This document shows positions 1 to 8,138 of a stretch of DNA of 51,833 nucleotides, piece after piece. Location of the stretch: positions 1 through 51,833 of the forward strand of contig UNSJ01000009.1 in NCBI GenBank assembly GCA_900548405.1, in the 5' to 3' direction. Position 1 is the first letter of the stretch; every line of letters starts with the position of its first letter. The stretch is from Candidatus Gastranaerophilales bacterium. GTDB lineage: Bacteria > Cyanobacteriota > Vampirovibrionia > Gastranaerophilales > Gastranaerophilaceae. The position numbers and the translations under genes were made by a program. Under the pieces are notes generated by a model. It was not told the DNA's origin, did no database searches, and saw nothing but the letters and a program-made list of their open reading frames with translations.

Positions 1-593
1 TTTTTTAAAAGAATAATATTAACTATTTTATTCAATTTATATTTTTTAACTGTTTTTTTATTTAAAAGTTTTGAAATCTTATCGTGATGAAAATTTAGCT
101 GGTTATTTTTTATATTTATTTTGTTTGAAATAAAAAAAGGAGAAAGATATGCTAAATTTTTATCAGTATCAATTGCTGTTATAAAAATTTTATTTTTTTT
201 ATTATTTCTTACAGAATTTTCACAAGATTGCTCTGAAACGTTATTGGTATATAACTTGTCGTTATAAATAGTATTCTTATCATGATTTTCTTGTAAATTT
301 GAGAAAGAATTATTATTGGTATATATCGTTTCGATATGTGTATTTTCTTTATTTGAAATTTTTTCAAAAAAATAATTTAAAAAACTTTTTGTGTTATATC
401 CGATTCCAAAACAAATATCTAAAATTTTTATTTCATTATTGTTTTTAAAATAATCATCAAAGTTTGCAGGCAGAATAAATTTTTCATAAGCTTCCGACAA
501 AGCTCCATATGTTGAATGGTAAATATCATCCGCATCAGGAGAAAAAAGGCCTACTGAGCCGTCATTAGTAAAGTATGGGTATAATTCGTACAT
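1..593 (-). CDS. MnmC/MnmD-like tRNA U34 methyltransferase, C-terminally truncated by window edge
   Basis: The minus-strand frame is open from the ATG at 593 to the window edge (about 197 codons). It was translated by hand. The N-terminus contains DGSVGLFSPDADDIYHS and then YGALSEAYEKF, matching the start of the MnmC methyltransferase (MnmD) family, followed by a SAM-binding-like segment LDICFGIGYNTK. In the known family this domain methylates 5-aminomethyl-2-thiouridine at tRNA position 34. The middle (roughly residues 75-135) is Asn/Lys-rich and looks like a low-complexity insertion. There is no Shine-Dalgarno sequence; a -10 TATAAT ends 6 nt before the ATG, so the mRNA is predicted to be leaderless. 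It is divergent from thrB. Only the first part of the gene is visible, so the assignment rests on the N-terminal motifs. Confidence 0.72.
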   Translation of the reverse strand, partial: MYELYPYFTNDGSVGLFSPDADDIYHSTYGALSEAYEKFILPANFDDYFKNNNEIKILDICFGIGYNTKSFLNYFFEKISNKENTHIETIYTNNNSFSNLQENHDKNTIYNDKLYTNNVSEQSCENSVRNNKKNKIFITAIDTDKNLAYLSPFFISNKINIKNNQLNFHHDKISKLLNKKTVKKYKLNKIVNIILLK

Positions 594-627
594 ATAACCA
601 TTATAGGACAGTCTGTATATAGTTCAA
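594..627 (-). promoter_or_regulatory. Promoter of the MnmD-like gene, leaderless geometry
   Basis: Read on the minus strand: -35 TTGAAC (622-627), a 16-nt spacer, -10 TATAAT (600-605), then GGTTAT and the ATG at 593. The expected transcription start coincides with the start codon. Confidence 0.6.
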
Positions 628-648
628 ATTCTTTAAATATCTTCATTG

Positions 649-677
649 TTAGCATTTTTTATTGTTTCTGTTATAAT
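649..677 (+). promoter_or_regulatory. thrB promoter
   Basis: -35-like TTAGCA (649-654), a 17-nt spacer and a perfect -10 TATAAT (672-677). It lies 25 nt before the thrB ATG, leaving room for the GAGGG ribosome-binding site at 693-697. Confidence 0.55.
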
Positions 678-701
678 GTATTTAGATTATATGAGGGAAT
701 T

Positions 702-1649
702 ATGAAAATAAGTGTGAAAGTACCCGCTACAACAGCTAATATAGGACCCGGATTTGATTGTCTGGGACTTGCTTTACCTCTTTATAACACTATTACTATT
801 GAGGAAACAGTACTGCCGGGTACAGGTATAGAAATTAATGTAATGAATGACGATACATCAGATGATGATTTGATGTTAGAACATATTCCGATGGATGAAA
901 ACAGCATTATCTACAAGGCTGTTGAGCTTTTATATAATTCAATCGGACAAACACCGAGTGAACTTAAAATAACTGTGCAATCACAAATTCCTATTGCAAG
1001 AGGCTTAGGAAGCAGTGCATCTGTTATTGTAGGCGGTCTTCTGGCTGCTAACGAGCTTTTAGGCAGACCTGCCGATGAAGTGGCTTTACTTTCAATAGCA
1101 ACCGAAGTTGAAGGTCACCCTGATAACGTTACTCCTGCTATTGTTGGAGGTTTAGTGCTTACTTCGCAGGAAGATGACGGACGTATTATATATAGAAAGC
1201 TTGCTTGGCCTGAAGAATGGAATATAACTGTTTGTGTGCCTGATTATGAGCTTTCTACCGATATCTCACGTTCTGTACTTCCAAAAGAAGTTCCTATGTC
1301 TGATGCTGTATTTAACGCTCAAAGATTGGCAATATTTATTCAGGCTGTTAATACAAAGGATGCCGAATTAATGAAACTTGCCCTTCATGACAGGTTGCAT
1401 CAGCCTTACAGAATGAAACTTGTGCCGGGATTAGACAAAATTATTGATAATCTTAAACACGAAGAAAATGTTTTAGGCTGTGTACTTAGCGGTGCTGGAC
1501 CTTCAATCGTAATTATTTCACAAAAGAATAACTTGGATAAGATTAAATCAATTGTTAGAGATACCTGGGCTGACTTAAATGTAAAAGTTAATATTATGAC
1601 TATGCCTGTTGAATCTCAAGGTGCACAAATCATTACACATGATAATTAA
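702..1649 (+). CDS. thrB: Homoserine kinase
   Basis: A 315-aa GHMP-superfamily kinase of normal length for ThrB, which phosphorylates L-homoserine with ATP in threonine synthesis in the cytoplasm. The N-terminus VKVPATTANIGPGFDCLGLAL is the ThrB signature, the GHMP ATP-binding loop PIARGLGSSASVIVGG begins at residue 97, and a C-terminal GCVLSGAGPSIVI motif matches GHMP motif 3. The start is supported by GAGGG 5 nt upstream. The gene has its own sigma-70-like promoter and is followed 47 nt later by a ferredoxin gene in the same direction. No other threonine-pathway gene is adjacent. Confidence 0.96.
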   Translation: MKISVKVPATTANIGPGFDCLGLALPLYNTITIEETVLPGTGIEINVMNDDTSDDDLMLEHIPMDENSIIYKAVELLYNSIGQTPSELKITVQSQIPIARGLGSSASVIVGGLLAANELLGRPADEVALLSIATEVEGHPDNVTPAIVGGLVLTSQEDDGRIIYRKLAWPEEWNITVCVPDYELSTDISRSVLPKEVPMSDAVFNAQRLAIFIQAVNTKDAELMKLALHDRLHQPYRMKLVPGLDKIIDNLKHEENVLGCVLSGAGPSIVIISQKNNLDKIKSIVRDTWADLNVKVNIMTMPVESQGAQIITHDN

Positions 1650-1696
1650 TAGTAAAGTGGCATTTATTATCAAAGTAAATTTGTAATAATGTTACT

Positions 1697-1882
1697 ATGA
1701 GAGTGTGTATAACAAATAATTGTGTAGGATGCGGAGCTTGCGCCTCCGTTAATCCCGAAGTTTTTGAGATAAATAACAATTACGCCACAGTAAATCCATA
1801 TAAGATTGACGGGCGGGAAGAAAGCTGTATTTATGCAGCAATTAATTGTCCGGCTAACGCAATAGATTTAAGTGAATATTAG
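1697..1882 (+). CDS. Single [4Fe-4S] ferredoxin
   Basis: A 61-aa ferredoxin of the single-cluster type seen in Thermotoga and other anaerobes. Cys9, Cys12 and Cys15 (CVGCGAC) and Cys51 (INCP) are the four expected ligands. The position that would be the CP cysteine of a two-cluster ferredoxin is Asn (SVNPEVFE). Cys4 and Cys44 are extra and may be free or form a disulfide. It acts as a soluble low-potential electron carrier. There is no clear ribosome-binding site; AATAAT lies 6 nt before the ATG, which fits the leaderless pattern elsewhere in this window but without a convincing -35. It is followed by a strong terminator. Confidence 0.9.
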   Translation: MRVCITNNCVGCGACASVNPEVFEINNNYATVNPYKIDGREESCIYAAINCPANAIDLSEY

Positions 1883-1890
1883 CAAAATAA

Positions 1891-1916
1891 AAGCTCCCTT
1901 ATCGGGGAGCCTTTAT
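1891..1916. terminator. Bidirectional intrinsic terminator between ferredoxin and coiled-coil gene
   Basis: Stem GCTCCC (1893-1898)/GGGAGC (1905-1910) with a short TTATCG loop, preceded by A-rich and followed by T-rich sequence. It can serve both converging genes. Confidence 0.85.
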
Positions 1917-1922
1917 TATTTA

Positions 1923-2453
1923 TTAACCCTGTCCTGTATAATCCGGAGTTAAGCCTTTTACGCCTGCTTTTTCTTCTTCTTTCTTCGCATCGTATTCTGC
2001 TTGTGCTATCTTCAGTCTTGATTCCAAATTATCTTTTTCTGTTTGTAATGAATCTTCTAAATCTTTAAGCGGCTGCAACTGAGCTTCTCTTTCCATTTCA
2101 AACATATTCTGCCACATAGATTGTGCCATAGAGTATTGCTGTTGAACTTGTTGTTGAATCATTGAATAAAGCGAATATTGCTCGGTTGTCATTCCTGCTG
2201 TAACACCTAACATATTTGTAGGGTCAAAACCTCCGACACCTGCCCTGCTCATTGCACCAAATACAGAAGCTTGCATTTGACTTTGCATTTGAGCCTTCAA
2301 GTTACGTTCTTGGGATTGCATGTTCTTTTCCATGTCACCGATTTCTCTGGTGACACGACGCAAACGGCTTTGAACACTTGTCATTTGATACTGTAAATCT
2401 CTGACAAGTTTTCCGGCCATTAATTTACCATATGCGCCTGATAGAAAACCCAT
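1923..2453 (-). CDS. Gln/Met-rich coiled-coil protein of unknown function
   Basis: A 176-aa protein without a signal peptide or membrane segment. Residues about 15-60 and 115-165 are charged heptad-like helices (QSRLRRVTREIGDMEKNM; LEDSLQTEKDNLESRLK); the middle is rich in Gln, Met, Ser and Gly (VGGFDPTNMLG, MIQQQVQQQYSMAQ). The start is supported by AAAGGATATACACATG. I do not recognise a named family. It resembles the mosaic coiled-coil proteins at 30096, 48789 and 50408 in composition and in a shared upstream element (TGTAACGAAA, here at 2539-2548), so it may belong to the same structure or regulon; that is an inference. Confidence 0.75.
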   Translation of the reverse strand: MGFLSGAYGKLMAGKLVRDLQYQMTSVQSRLRRVTREIGDMEKNMQSQERNLKAQMQSQMQASVFGAMSRAGVGGFDPTNMLGVTAGMTTEQYSLYSMIQQQVQQQYSMAQSMWQNMFEMEREAQLQPLKDLEDSLQTEKDNLESRLKIAQAEYDAKKEEEKAGVKGLTPDYTGQG

Positions 2454-2537
2454 GTGTATATCCTTTGTGTTTTGTCCTCGTAAATATATAAAGTATATAT
2501 TTAAAGTTAAATTGCTTATTTACATTACTTTGTTAAC

Positions 2538-2548
2538 ATTTCGTTACA
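2538..2548 (-). promoter_or_regulatory. Shared upstream element TGTAACGAAAT
   Basis: On the minus strand the 11-mer TGTAACGAAAT starts 95 nt before the ATG of the coiled-coil gene at 2453. The same 11-mer lies 90 nt before the mosaic genes at 30096 and 50408, and TGTAACAAAA lies 88 nt before the gene at 12526. Confidence 0.45.
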
Positions 2549-2641
2549 AAGGTAAAAGTTTATATTGATAATATTCCCTAAATCTCTGTATTATTGCACA
2601 ATTTACTTTTTCTTGATAAAATTCATTTTGAAGGAGACATT

Positions 2642-3685
2642 ATGCTAGATAAAAGATTTTTTACCGGAAAAAATATTGTATTTGTAGGATTAGTAATATT
2701 ACTTTTGCTTATTTTACCTAAAATAATAGGAATATTAATGTTATTTTTCGGAGCTTATGTAATAGCATGTGCTTTAAATCCTTATGTTACAAAATTAATG
2801 TTAAAAATGAAAAATCGTACTGCAGCATCTTCCTTAGTTCTTTTGGGCTCAATTTTGGGAATTGTAGCATTATTTATTCCTATATTTTTTGTTGCGTATA
2901 AAGAAATAAGAACATTTATGATTACGCTGCCTGAAAAAATTACAGACGTTACAAATTTTTTAATGAACACAGAGTTTTACGGTCATAAATTGCCTGATAT
3001 GTTTGACTCTGATACCATTTTAGGCGGTTCTTCATCCTTTGCACAAGGTTTATTCAATCAATCATGGAGCCTTACGGTAAGCATTTTCCAGCTAATAATG
3101 ATTTCTGTGGCTTTGACGATGATTGTATATTACATACTCGTAGATAAATCATATTTGAAGAAGAAATTCCTTCAATTCTTTCCTCCTGATTTAAAAGAAA
3201 AGGCAGATGCTATTTTAAGCACAATAAGCAATAAAGTCGGCGGATATGTAAGAGCCCAGATTATTTCAATGGCTGCTGTCGGAATTATGATGTCTGTTGT
3301 CCTTGTTATTCTTGGAGTAGAATATTCAACATTATTGGGGCTTATCACAGGTATACTTGATATTATTCCTATATTAGGTCCTACAATTGCTTTGGGTATA
3401 ATAATTTTAGTTGCATATCCTGCAGGATTGGTTAAAATTATTCTTATAGTAGTCGGATTTTTACTGGTACAACAGATTTCTAATTATATAGTAAGACCTG
3501 TATTATTTGGAAAATTAATGGAATTACACCCTTTAATGATATTTTTGGCTTTATTTTTGGCAGAGCAATTCTTAGGATTCTGGGGAGTGATTTTATCCCC
3601 TGCAATTGCCGCAACCGTATGCGTATTAATAGATGAACTCTATTTAACACCTATGAATTTGAAAATAAAGGATAATAATGAATAA
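2642..3685 (+). CDS. AI-2E family transporter (PerM-type integral membrane permease)
   Basis: A 347-aa polytopic membrane protein. The start at 2642 (MLDKRFFTGKNIVFVG) is preferred over the in-frame ATG at 2594 because GAAGGAGA sits 5 nt upstream. Hydrophobic segments occur near residues 10-50, 60-90, 140-170 and across the C-terminal half. The late segments VGGYVRAQIISMAAVGIMMSVVL and LDIIPILGPTIALG, and NYIVRPVLFGKLMELHPL, are typical of the AI-2E/UPF0118 family. The family includes putative exporters of diverse small molecules, so no substrate is assigned. The last 8 nt overlap the radical SAM gene, indicating one transcript. Confidence 0.92.
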   Translation: MLDKRFFTGKNIVFVGLVILLLLILPKIIGILMLFFGAYVIACALNPYVTKLMLKMKNRTAASSLVLLGSILGIVALFIPIFFVAYKEIRTFMITLPEKITDVTNFLMNTEFYGHKLPDMFDSDTILGGSSSFAQGLFNQSWSLTVSIFQLIMISVALTMIVYYILVDKSYLKKKFLQFFPPDLKEKADAILSTISNKVGGYVRAQIISMAAVGIMMSVVLVILGVEYSTLLGLITGILDIIPILGPTIALGIIILVAYPAGLVKIILIVVGFLLVQQISNYIVRPVLFGKLMELHPLMIFLALFLAEQFLGFWGVILSPAIAATVCVLIDELYLTPMNLKIKDNNE

Positions 3686-5207
3686 AGAAAAATACCTGTA
3701 TACCAGAAAGACTTCTAAAAATGCCGATTTTATAATGTGGATGGCTTTTCCAGGTATATATTCCTTTTCTTTGTCATCTTTGGGCTACCTTTGGATGTTT
3801 AAATCAATTGATGAAATTGATGATGTGAATATAGAAAGGGTTTGTTCCGATACTGAAAATACAAAATATAGTATTTCTGAAGTTAATCTTATAGGTTTTT
3901 CTTTTTCATTTGATTTGGATTTTTTAACTATATTTTCAATGTTAGAGAAATATAATATACCTTTAAAATCAAAAGACAGAGATAATCATCCGCTTATATT
4001 TGCAGGCGGACCTGTCGTCAGTGCTAATCCTGAGCCTTACAAGGATTTTTTTGACTTTTTTATAATAGGTGACGGTGAAGACATTAATCTGGATGCAGTA
4101 AGAATTTGTAAAAACAATCCGGACAAAGAAACTGCTTTAAAATTATTATCAGAAATTGAAGGTATTTATGTACCTAAGTATAATAAAGGAAAAGTTAAAA
4201 AGCTTACCAAACGTTTAACCGAATGTATTTATACACCTATTTTAAGTGAAGATGCATTCTTTAAAGGAGCTTTCATAATGGAAATGTCAAGAGGATGTGC
4301 AAACCGATGCGGTTTTTGTCTTGCATCGTATTTGAATTTACCTCTGAGGTCGGTTCCTTATGATGAATTAATTAAAACTATAAATTTAGGGTTAAGCTAT
4401 ACTAATAATATTGCCCTTTTAGGTGCGCAAATAAGTGCACACCCTCGTTTTCACGATGTTTGCAAATATATTTACGATAAAATCCAATCAGGTGAAGACA
4501 TTAAAATGAGTGTTTCTTCTTTGCGCGTAGATGCAATGACAGAAGATGTTGTAAAAACACTTACCGCAGCAGGGCAGAAAAACTCTACCCTTGCTATTGA
4601 AGCCGGAAGCGACAGGTTAAGGAAAGTAATAAATAAAAACTTATCTGAAGAACAAATATTTAATGCAGTACAAATTGCGCGCGATAACGGTTTAAAAGGG
4701 CTTAAATTCTATGGAATGATAGGGTTGCCGACTGAAACAGAGGATGATATTAATGCAATAATTGATCTTGCAAAACGCATAAAAAAAGAGAATAAAGGTT
4801 TTAATATTTCCTTCGGCTTTTCCAGTTTTGTTCCTAAACCTAATACACCTTTTCAGTGGTTCGGACGTGAGAATACTAAATCCTTAGAGAACAAAAGCAG
4901 CTATTTAAAGAAAGAATTACATAAACTTGGTGTAACAGTACACATTTCAAGTATAAAATGGGATTATTGGCAGGCAGTTTTATCACGCGGCGATGAGTCA
5001 TTAAGTGATTTTATACTTGAAGTATACAATCAGGGCGGCAAATTGGGGGCTTTTAAGTCTGCTGCAAAGAAATATAATATTAATACGGATTATTTTGCAC
5101 TGGAAAATTATCCTTTTGATAAGGAATTGGCTTGGGACTTCATAGAAATTAATCCTGGAAAAGAATTCCTTATAAAAGAAAACCAAAGGCTTATAAATCA
5201 GGTTTAA
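3678..5207 (+). CDS. B12-binding-domain-like radical SAM protein
   Basis: A 509-aa protein whose start overlaps the permease by 8 nt. Residues about 15-160 form a Rossmann-like region (VNLIGFSFSFDLDFLTIFSML; LIFAGGPVVSANPEPYKDF; DFFIIGDGED) like the cobalamin-binding domain of B12-dependent radical SAM enzymes, but the classic DxHxxG is not evident. The radical SAM CxxxCxxC motif is in MSRGCANRCGFCLAS (about residue 204), followed by the expected TIM-barrel segments (ALLGAQISAHP, SVSSLRVDAMTEDV, LAIEAGSDRLRKVINKNLSEEQ, GLKFYGMIGLPTETEDDI). It probably binds [4Fe-4S] and SAM; the reaction is not predictable. The stop codon overlaps the stop of the convergent phosphatase-like gene. Confidence 0.88.
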   Translation: MNKEKYLYTRKTSKNADFIMWMAFPGIYSFSLSSLGYLWMFKSIDEIDDVNIERVCSDTENTKYSISEVNLIGFSFSFDLDFLTIFSMLEKYNIPLKSKDRDNHPLIFAGGPVVSANPEPYKDFFDFFIIGDGEDINLDAVRICKNNPDKETALKLLSEIEGIYVPKYNKGKVKKLTKRLTECIYTPILSEDAFFKGAFIMEMSRGCANRCGFCLASYLNLPLRSVPYDELIKTINLGLSYTNNIALLGAQISAHPRFHDVCKYIYDKIQSGEDIKMSVSSLRVDAMTEDVVKTLTAAGQKNSTLAIEAGSDRLRKVINKNLSEEQIFNAVQIARDNGLKGLKFYGMIGLPTETEDDINAIIDLAKRIKKENKGFNISFGFSSFVPKPNTPFQWFGRENTKSLENKSSYLKKELHKLGVTVHISSIKWDYWQAVLSRGDESLSDFILEVYNQGGKLGAFKSAAKKYNINTDYFALENYPFDKELAWDFIEINPGKEFLIKENQRLINQV

Positions 5208-5827
5208 AGCGGTGTGTAATCACTATAAACAAGACTTGCCCATTTTTCAAAATAACTTATTTGGGTTGCGCTCCCTGATTTAATATAAATTCTATGAATA
5301 GATGATGCCGGAATATCTAACGCAAGGCATATTGCTGCTTTTATAATGTCTTTATGAGTTACAATAATAATTCTATTGCCTAAATTCTCATCAATAATCT
5401 TGTTTAGCGAAACTTCAACTCTGTTAATAAAGTTAGTAACACTTTCAGCATCATCAGGAGTAGCAATATCAGGTGAGTTAATTAATTGTTCAAGCTCATC
5501 AGGATATTTTTCATGCACCTGTTCAAATGTTAAACCGTTAAAACTTCCGCATTTTCTGGGATGCAAGTCCTCAATAACTTCAAAATCCTGTTTATAGATT
5601 TTAGCAACCATTTCTGCACTTTGTTTTGAACGAACAGCAGGAGAAGAATAAATTTTGCTGTTTTTTATTCCTCTTTTTCTGATGAAATCGCATATTTTTT
5701 CTATTTCTTCCTGACCTGCATCATTTAACGGCGGATAATTTTCAGTATCCGTAAATCTGTCATCCTCACTATATATAGTTGCTCCGTTGCATATAAAAGT
5801 TATTTTACATCTTCTGTTAAAATACAT
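5204..5827 (-). CDS. Histidine-phosphatase-superfamily protein lacking the catalytic His (likely pseudoenzyme)
   Basis: A 207-aa protein that aligns along its length with phosphoglycerate-mutase-like histidine phosphatases: LNDAGQEEIEKI, IYSSPAVRSKQSAEMVAKIY (conserved Arg), CGSFNGLTFEQV and IIIVTHKDIIKAAIC (second conserved His). However, the RHG active-site motif expected at the N-terminus is ICNG (Cys13-Asn14-Gly15), so the phospho-accepting His and its neighbouring Arg are both replaced. A normal phosphohistidine mechanism is therefore not expected. The ribosome-binding site is GAGG 10 nt before the ATG, with a strong promoter upstream. It is convergent with the radical SAM gene (stops overlap) and divergent from leuD. 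Confidence 0.85.
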   Translation of the reverse strand: MYFNRRCKITFICNGATIYSEDDRFTDTENYPPLNDAGQEEIEKICDFIRKRGIKNSKIYSSPAVRSKQSAEMVAKIYKQDFEVIEDLHPRKCGSFNGLTFEQVHEKYPDELEQLINSPDIATPDDAESVTNFINRVEVSLNKIIDENLGNRIIIVTHKDIIKAAICLALDIPASSIHRIYIKSGSATQISYFEKWASLVYSDYTPL

Positions 5828-5847
5828 TATTAAATTACCTCATTTTT

Positions 5848-5876
5848 TTCATTATAGCATCATTTTGTAGTATAAT
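5848..5876 (+). promoter_or_regulatory. leuD promoter
   Basis: A perfect -10 TATAAT at 5871-5876 with a weak -35-like TTCATT (5848-5853) at 17-nt spacing. It predicts a leader of about 60 nt before the leuD ATG at 5941. Confidence 0.5.
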
Positions 5877-5879
5877 CAA
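5851..5879 (-). promoter_or_regulatory. Promoter of the histidine-phosphatase-like gene
   Basis: On the minus strand: -35 TTGATT (5874-5879), a 17-nt spacer and a perfect -10 TATAAT (5851-5856). Its -35 overlaps the -10 of the divergent leuD promoter. Confidence 0.65.
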
Positions 5880-5940
5880 GATGAGCAGAGCAGCAGTTTC
5901 GCTCAAAATAAAGTTAAAAGAACGTGAAAAGGAGATTATT

Positions 5941-6435
5941 ATGAAGGGAAAAGCATTTAAATTCGGAGATAACATATCAACAGACCATATAGCACCCGGA
6001 AGATTGTTCCACTTGCGTTCTAATTTACCTGAATTTGCAAAGCATGTACTTGAAGATGCTGATCCGGAATTTGCAAAAAAAATGCAAAAGGGTGATTTTG
6101 TTGTGGCAGGGTCAAATTTCGGCTTAGGGTCTTCACGCGAACATGCTCCCCAAATTATCAAATTAGCAGGAGTAGGTGCAGTAATTGCAAAATCTTTTGC
6201 AAGAATATTTTACAGAAACGCTATTAATATAGGGCTTTTGGCAATTGAATGCGATACTGATTCAATTGATGCAGGCGATGAGCTTGAACTTGATATAGAA
6301 AACGGGATTTTGAAAAATCTAACTAACGGAACAATAACGCAAATTGAACCGCTTCCGCCTGTTATGATTAAACTTTTACAAGATGGCGGATTAGTTGAAC
6401 ATATCAAGAAAAACGGCGACTTTAAATTAGTTTAA
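5941..6435 (+). CDS. leuD: 3-isopropylmalate dehydratase small subunit (LeuD/homoaconitase-like)
   Basis: A 164-aa protein, the usual length of the bacterial/archaeal-type LeuD small subunit, which forms the swivel domain of aconitase-superfamily dehydratases together with a LeuC-type large subunit not present here. The start at 5941 is chosen over 5881 because AAAAGGAG lies about 5 nt upstream. Diagnostic segments are KFGDNISTDHIAPGR, GDFVVAGSNFGLGSSREHAP and AVIAKSFARIFYRNAINIGL. The specificity loop after STDHIAPG reads RLFHLRS rather than the YLRT-type loop of typical isopropylmalate enzymes, so the substrate could be homoaconitate or another malate derivative. It is 4 nt from a convergent gene. 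Confidence 0.88.
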   Translation: MKGKAFKFGDNISTDHIAPGRLFHLRSNLPEFAKHVLEDADPEFAKKMQKGDFVVAGSNFGLGSSREHAPQIIKLAGVGAVIAKSFARIFYRNAINIGLLAIECDTDSIDAGDELELDIENGILKNLTNGTITQIEPLPPVMIKLLQDGGLVEHIKKNGDFKLV

Positions 6436-6439
6436 AGGC

Positions 6440-7096
6440 TTACCAGCCCTTTAAATCGTTTAAGGTTTGAATAGCTTTTCTTGAGTCCCTGTCACGAAGC
6501 ATATAATACTGACCTTTTTGCGGATGAATTATGCACATTGTCCTGCTGCAGCGTTTAAAAAATTCTGCAAGCATAGTATAATTTGATGCTTTTTTTCTAA
6601 CTTCGTTACATTCTGCTATACTGTCACATATTTTTGAAGGACCAATATCACCTGTCCTCATAGAATTGAACTCACCTTCTGAATACGGTGATATATTATA
6701 ATATCTTGAATTATTATAAACATAATTTGAAATATCATAGTGAAAATCTTTTGACAGTGGTCCTTCTGAACTTTCAGAATAAACATAAAAGATTATTTTT
6801 TTATCAGAATTAAAAATTCTTGTCCAGGTCCCTGTTTGATAAGAAGCAGTAATAATATCCTGAGGAATTCTCATAGGTCTGTAATTTTTATACTCGGTAG
6901 AACTCATTTGCGTTCTTTTTGTCTTACTGCCTGAAGATTTTTTAGTACCTATGTCTGATGTAATTGTTCTAATGGCTTTATTAAAATTATCTAATGACAA
7001 TTCTTTAAGTATACCGGTGTAATAAGCTATTCCTATTACTACTCCCAGACATATTAGAAAGTTAATAGTTTCTACAACTTTACTGTTTATTTTCAT
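6440..7096 (-). CDS. Hypothetical protein with N-terminal membrane anchor
   Basis: A 218-aa protein. The start at 7096 (MKINSKVVETINFLI) is preferred over 7153 because GAGG lies 6 nt upstream and the promoter lies between the two candidates. Residues about 10-28 (TINFLICLGVVIGIAYYTG) form a single membrane segment, so the rest is probably exported. The soluble part has four cysteines (two in CDSIAECN, then RCSRTMCIIHP) and a C-terminal QKGQYYMLRDRDSRKAIQTLNDLKGW. No family is recognised. Confidence 0.72.
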   Translation of the reverse strand: MKINSKVVETINFLICLGVVIGIAYYTGILKELSLDNFNKAIRTITSDIGTKKSSGSKTKRTQMSSTEYKNYRPMRIPQDIITASYQTGTWTRIFNSDKKIIFYVYSESSEGPLSKDFHYDISNYVYNNSRYYNISPYSEGEFNSMRTGDIGPSKICDSIAECNEVRKKASNYTMLAEFFKRCSRTMCIIHPQKGQYYMLRDRDSRKAIQTLNDLKGW

Positions 7097-7111
7097 AACA
7101 ACCTCGATTAA

Positions 7112-7140
7112 ATTATACAGTATTTTTAACATTTTTACAA
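7112..7140 (-). promoter_or_regulatory. Promoter of the membrane-anchored hypothetical
   Basis: On the minus strand: -35 TTGTAA (7135-7140), a 17-nt spacer and -10 TATAAT (7112-7117), 15 nt before the ATG at 7096. Confidence 0.65.
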
Positions 7141-7146
7141 CATCTG

Positions 7147-7175
7147 TTGACAATGTATTATGCCCGTAGTTAAAT
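7147..7175 (+). promoter_or_regulatory. rpsL-rpsG promoter
   Basis: A consensus -35 TTGACA (7147-7152), a 17-nt spacer and a weaker -10 TTAAAT (7170-7175). It leaves a leader of about 80 nt before rpsL that includes AAAGGAG directly upstream of the start. Confidence 0.5.
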
Positions 7176-7263
7176 AGAGGTACACGCTTAGCCGAAATTT
7201 TCGTGCTGGATTTGACGGTTAAGACAAGAGTGTAGTTAACAAAAACAGCAAAAGGAGAACTAA

Positions 7264-7650
7264 ATGCCTACAATTAACCAGCTTGTACGTTCTGAACGTA
7301 AAAAGCTTAAAGACAAAACTAAATCTCCTGCTTTGATGGATTGTCCTCAAAGACGTGGAGTATGCACAAGGGTTTACACTACAACCCCTAAAAAACCTAA
7401 CTCAGCTCTTAGAAAAGTTGCCAGAGTAAGATTAACAAACGGATTTGAAGTAACTTCATATATTCCGGGTATCGGTCACAACCTTCAAGAACACAGTGTT
7501 GTTCTTATCAGAGGTGGAAGGGTAAAAGACCTTCCTGGTGTAAGATATCACATCGTTAGAGGTACTTTAGATACAGCAGGTGTTGCTAACAGAGCACAAA
7601 GCAGATCTAAATACGGTGCTAAGAAAAACGCTAAAGGAGGTAAGAAATAA
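7264..7650 (+). CDS. rpsL: Small ribosomal subunit protein uS12
   Basis: A 128-aa protein essentially colinear with bacterial S12. The decoding-centre segments are intact: [21 protein letters not shown] and [14 protein letters not shown]. The Lys residues altered in streptomycin-resistant mutants (in PKKPNSA and in GGRVKDLPG) are wild type. The start is preceded by AAAGGAG. The stop overlaps the rpsG start in TAATG. Confidence 0.99.
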   Translation: MPTINQLVRSERKKLKDKTKSPALMDCPQRRGVCTRVYTTTPKKPNSALRKVARVRLTNGFEVTSYIPGIGHNLQEHSVVLIRGGRVKDLPGVRYHIVRGTLDTAGVANRAQSRSKYGAKKNAKGGKK

Positions 7651-8120
7651 TGTCAAGACGTTCTAAACCAGCTAAAAGAATACCTTTAGCAGATCCGGTA
7701 TACAACAGTGTTGATATATCAAAATTTATTAACCGTATTATGAGACGCGGTAAAAAATCTATTGCTGAAAAAATCTTCTATTCTACAATGACTAGAATTG
7801 AAGAAAGAACTAACGAAAAAGCAATGGAAATTTTCCAAAAAGCTATGACTAACGCAACTCCATTATTGGAAGTTAAAGCTAGACGTATCGGCGGTTCAAC
7901 TTACCAGGTTCCTATCGAAGTTAAAGCAGACAGAGGTTTCGCTCTTGCTTCATCCTGGTTAATCGAAGCTGCTAAAAAACGCGGCGGAAAATCATTCATC
8001 GATAAATTAACTAACGAATTAATCGATGCTTCAAACGGTTCAGGTGCAGCATGTAAAAAACGTGAAGACACCCACAAAATGGCTGAAGCTAACAAAGCTT
8101 TCGCACATTACAGATATTAA
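7650..8120 (+). CDS. rpsG: Small ribosomal subunit protein uS7
   Basis: A 156-aa S7, the standard length. It binds 16S rRNA and nucleates the 30S head. Typical segments are [53 protein letters not shown] and ANKAFAHYRY. It overlaps rpsL by 1 nt (TAATG) with GGAGG just upstream. In most bacteria fusA and tuf follow; here an intrinsic terminator and unrelated hypotheticals follow. Confidence 0.99.
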   Translation: MSRRSKPAKRIPLADPVYNSVDISKFINRIMRRGKKSIAEKIFYSTMTRIEERTNEKAMEIFQKAMTNATPLLEVKARRIGGSTYQVPIEVKADRGFALASSWLIEAAKKRGGKSFIDKLTNELIDASNGSGAACKKREDTHKMAEANKAFAHYRY

Positions 8121-8138
8121 TTTTATTAATATAACAGC

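Noticed and set aside
2594..2641. Upstream ATG for the AI-2E permease
   Set aside because: The ATG at 2642 has an ideal GAAGGAGA site; the extra 16 residues are not permease-like.
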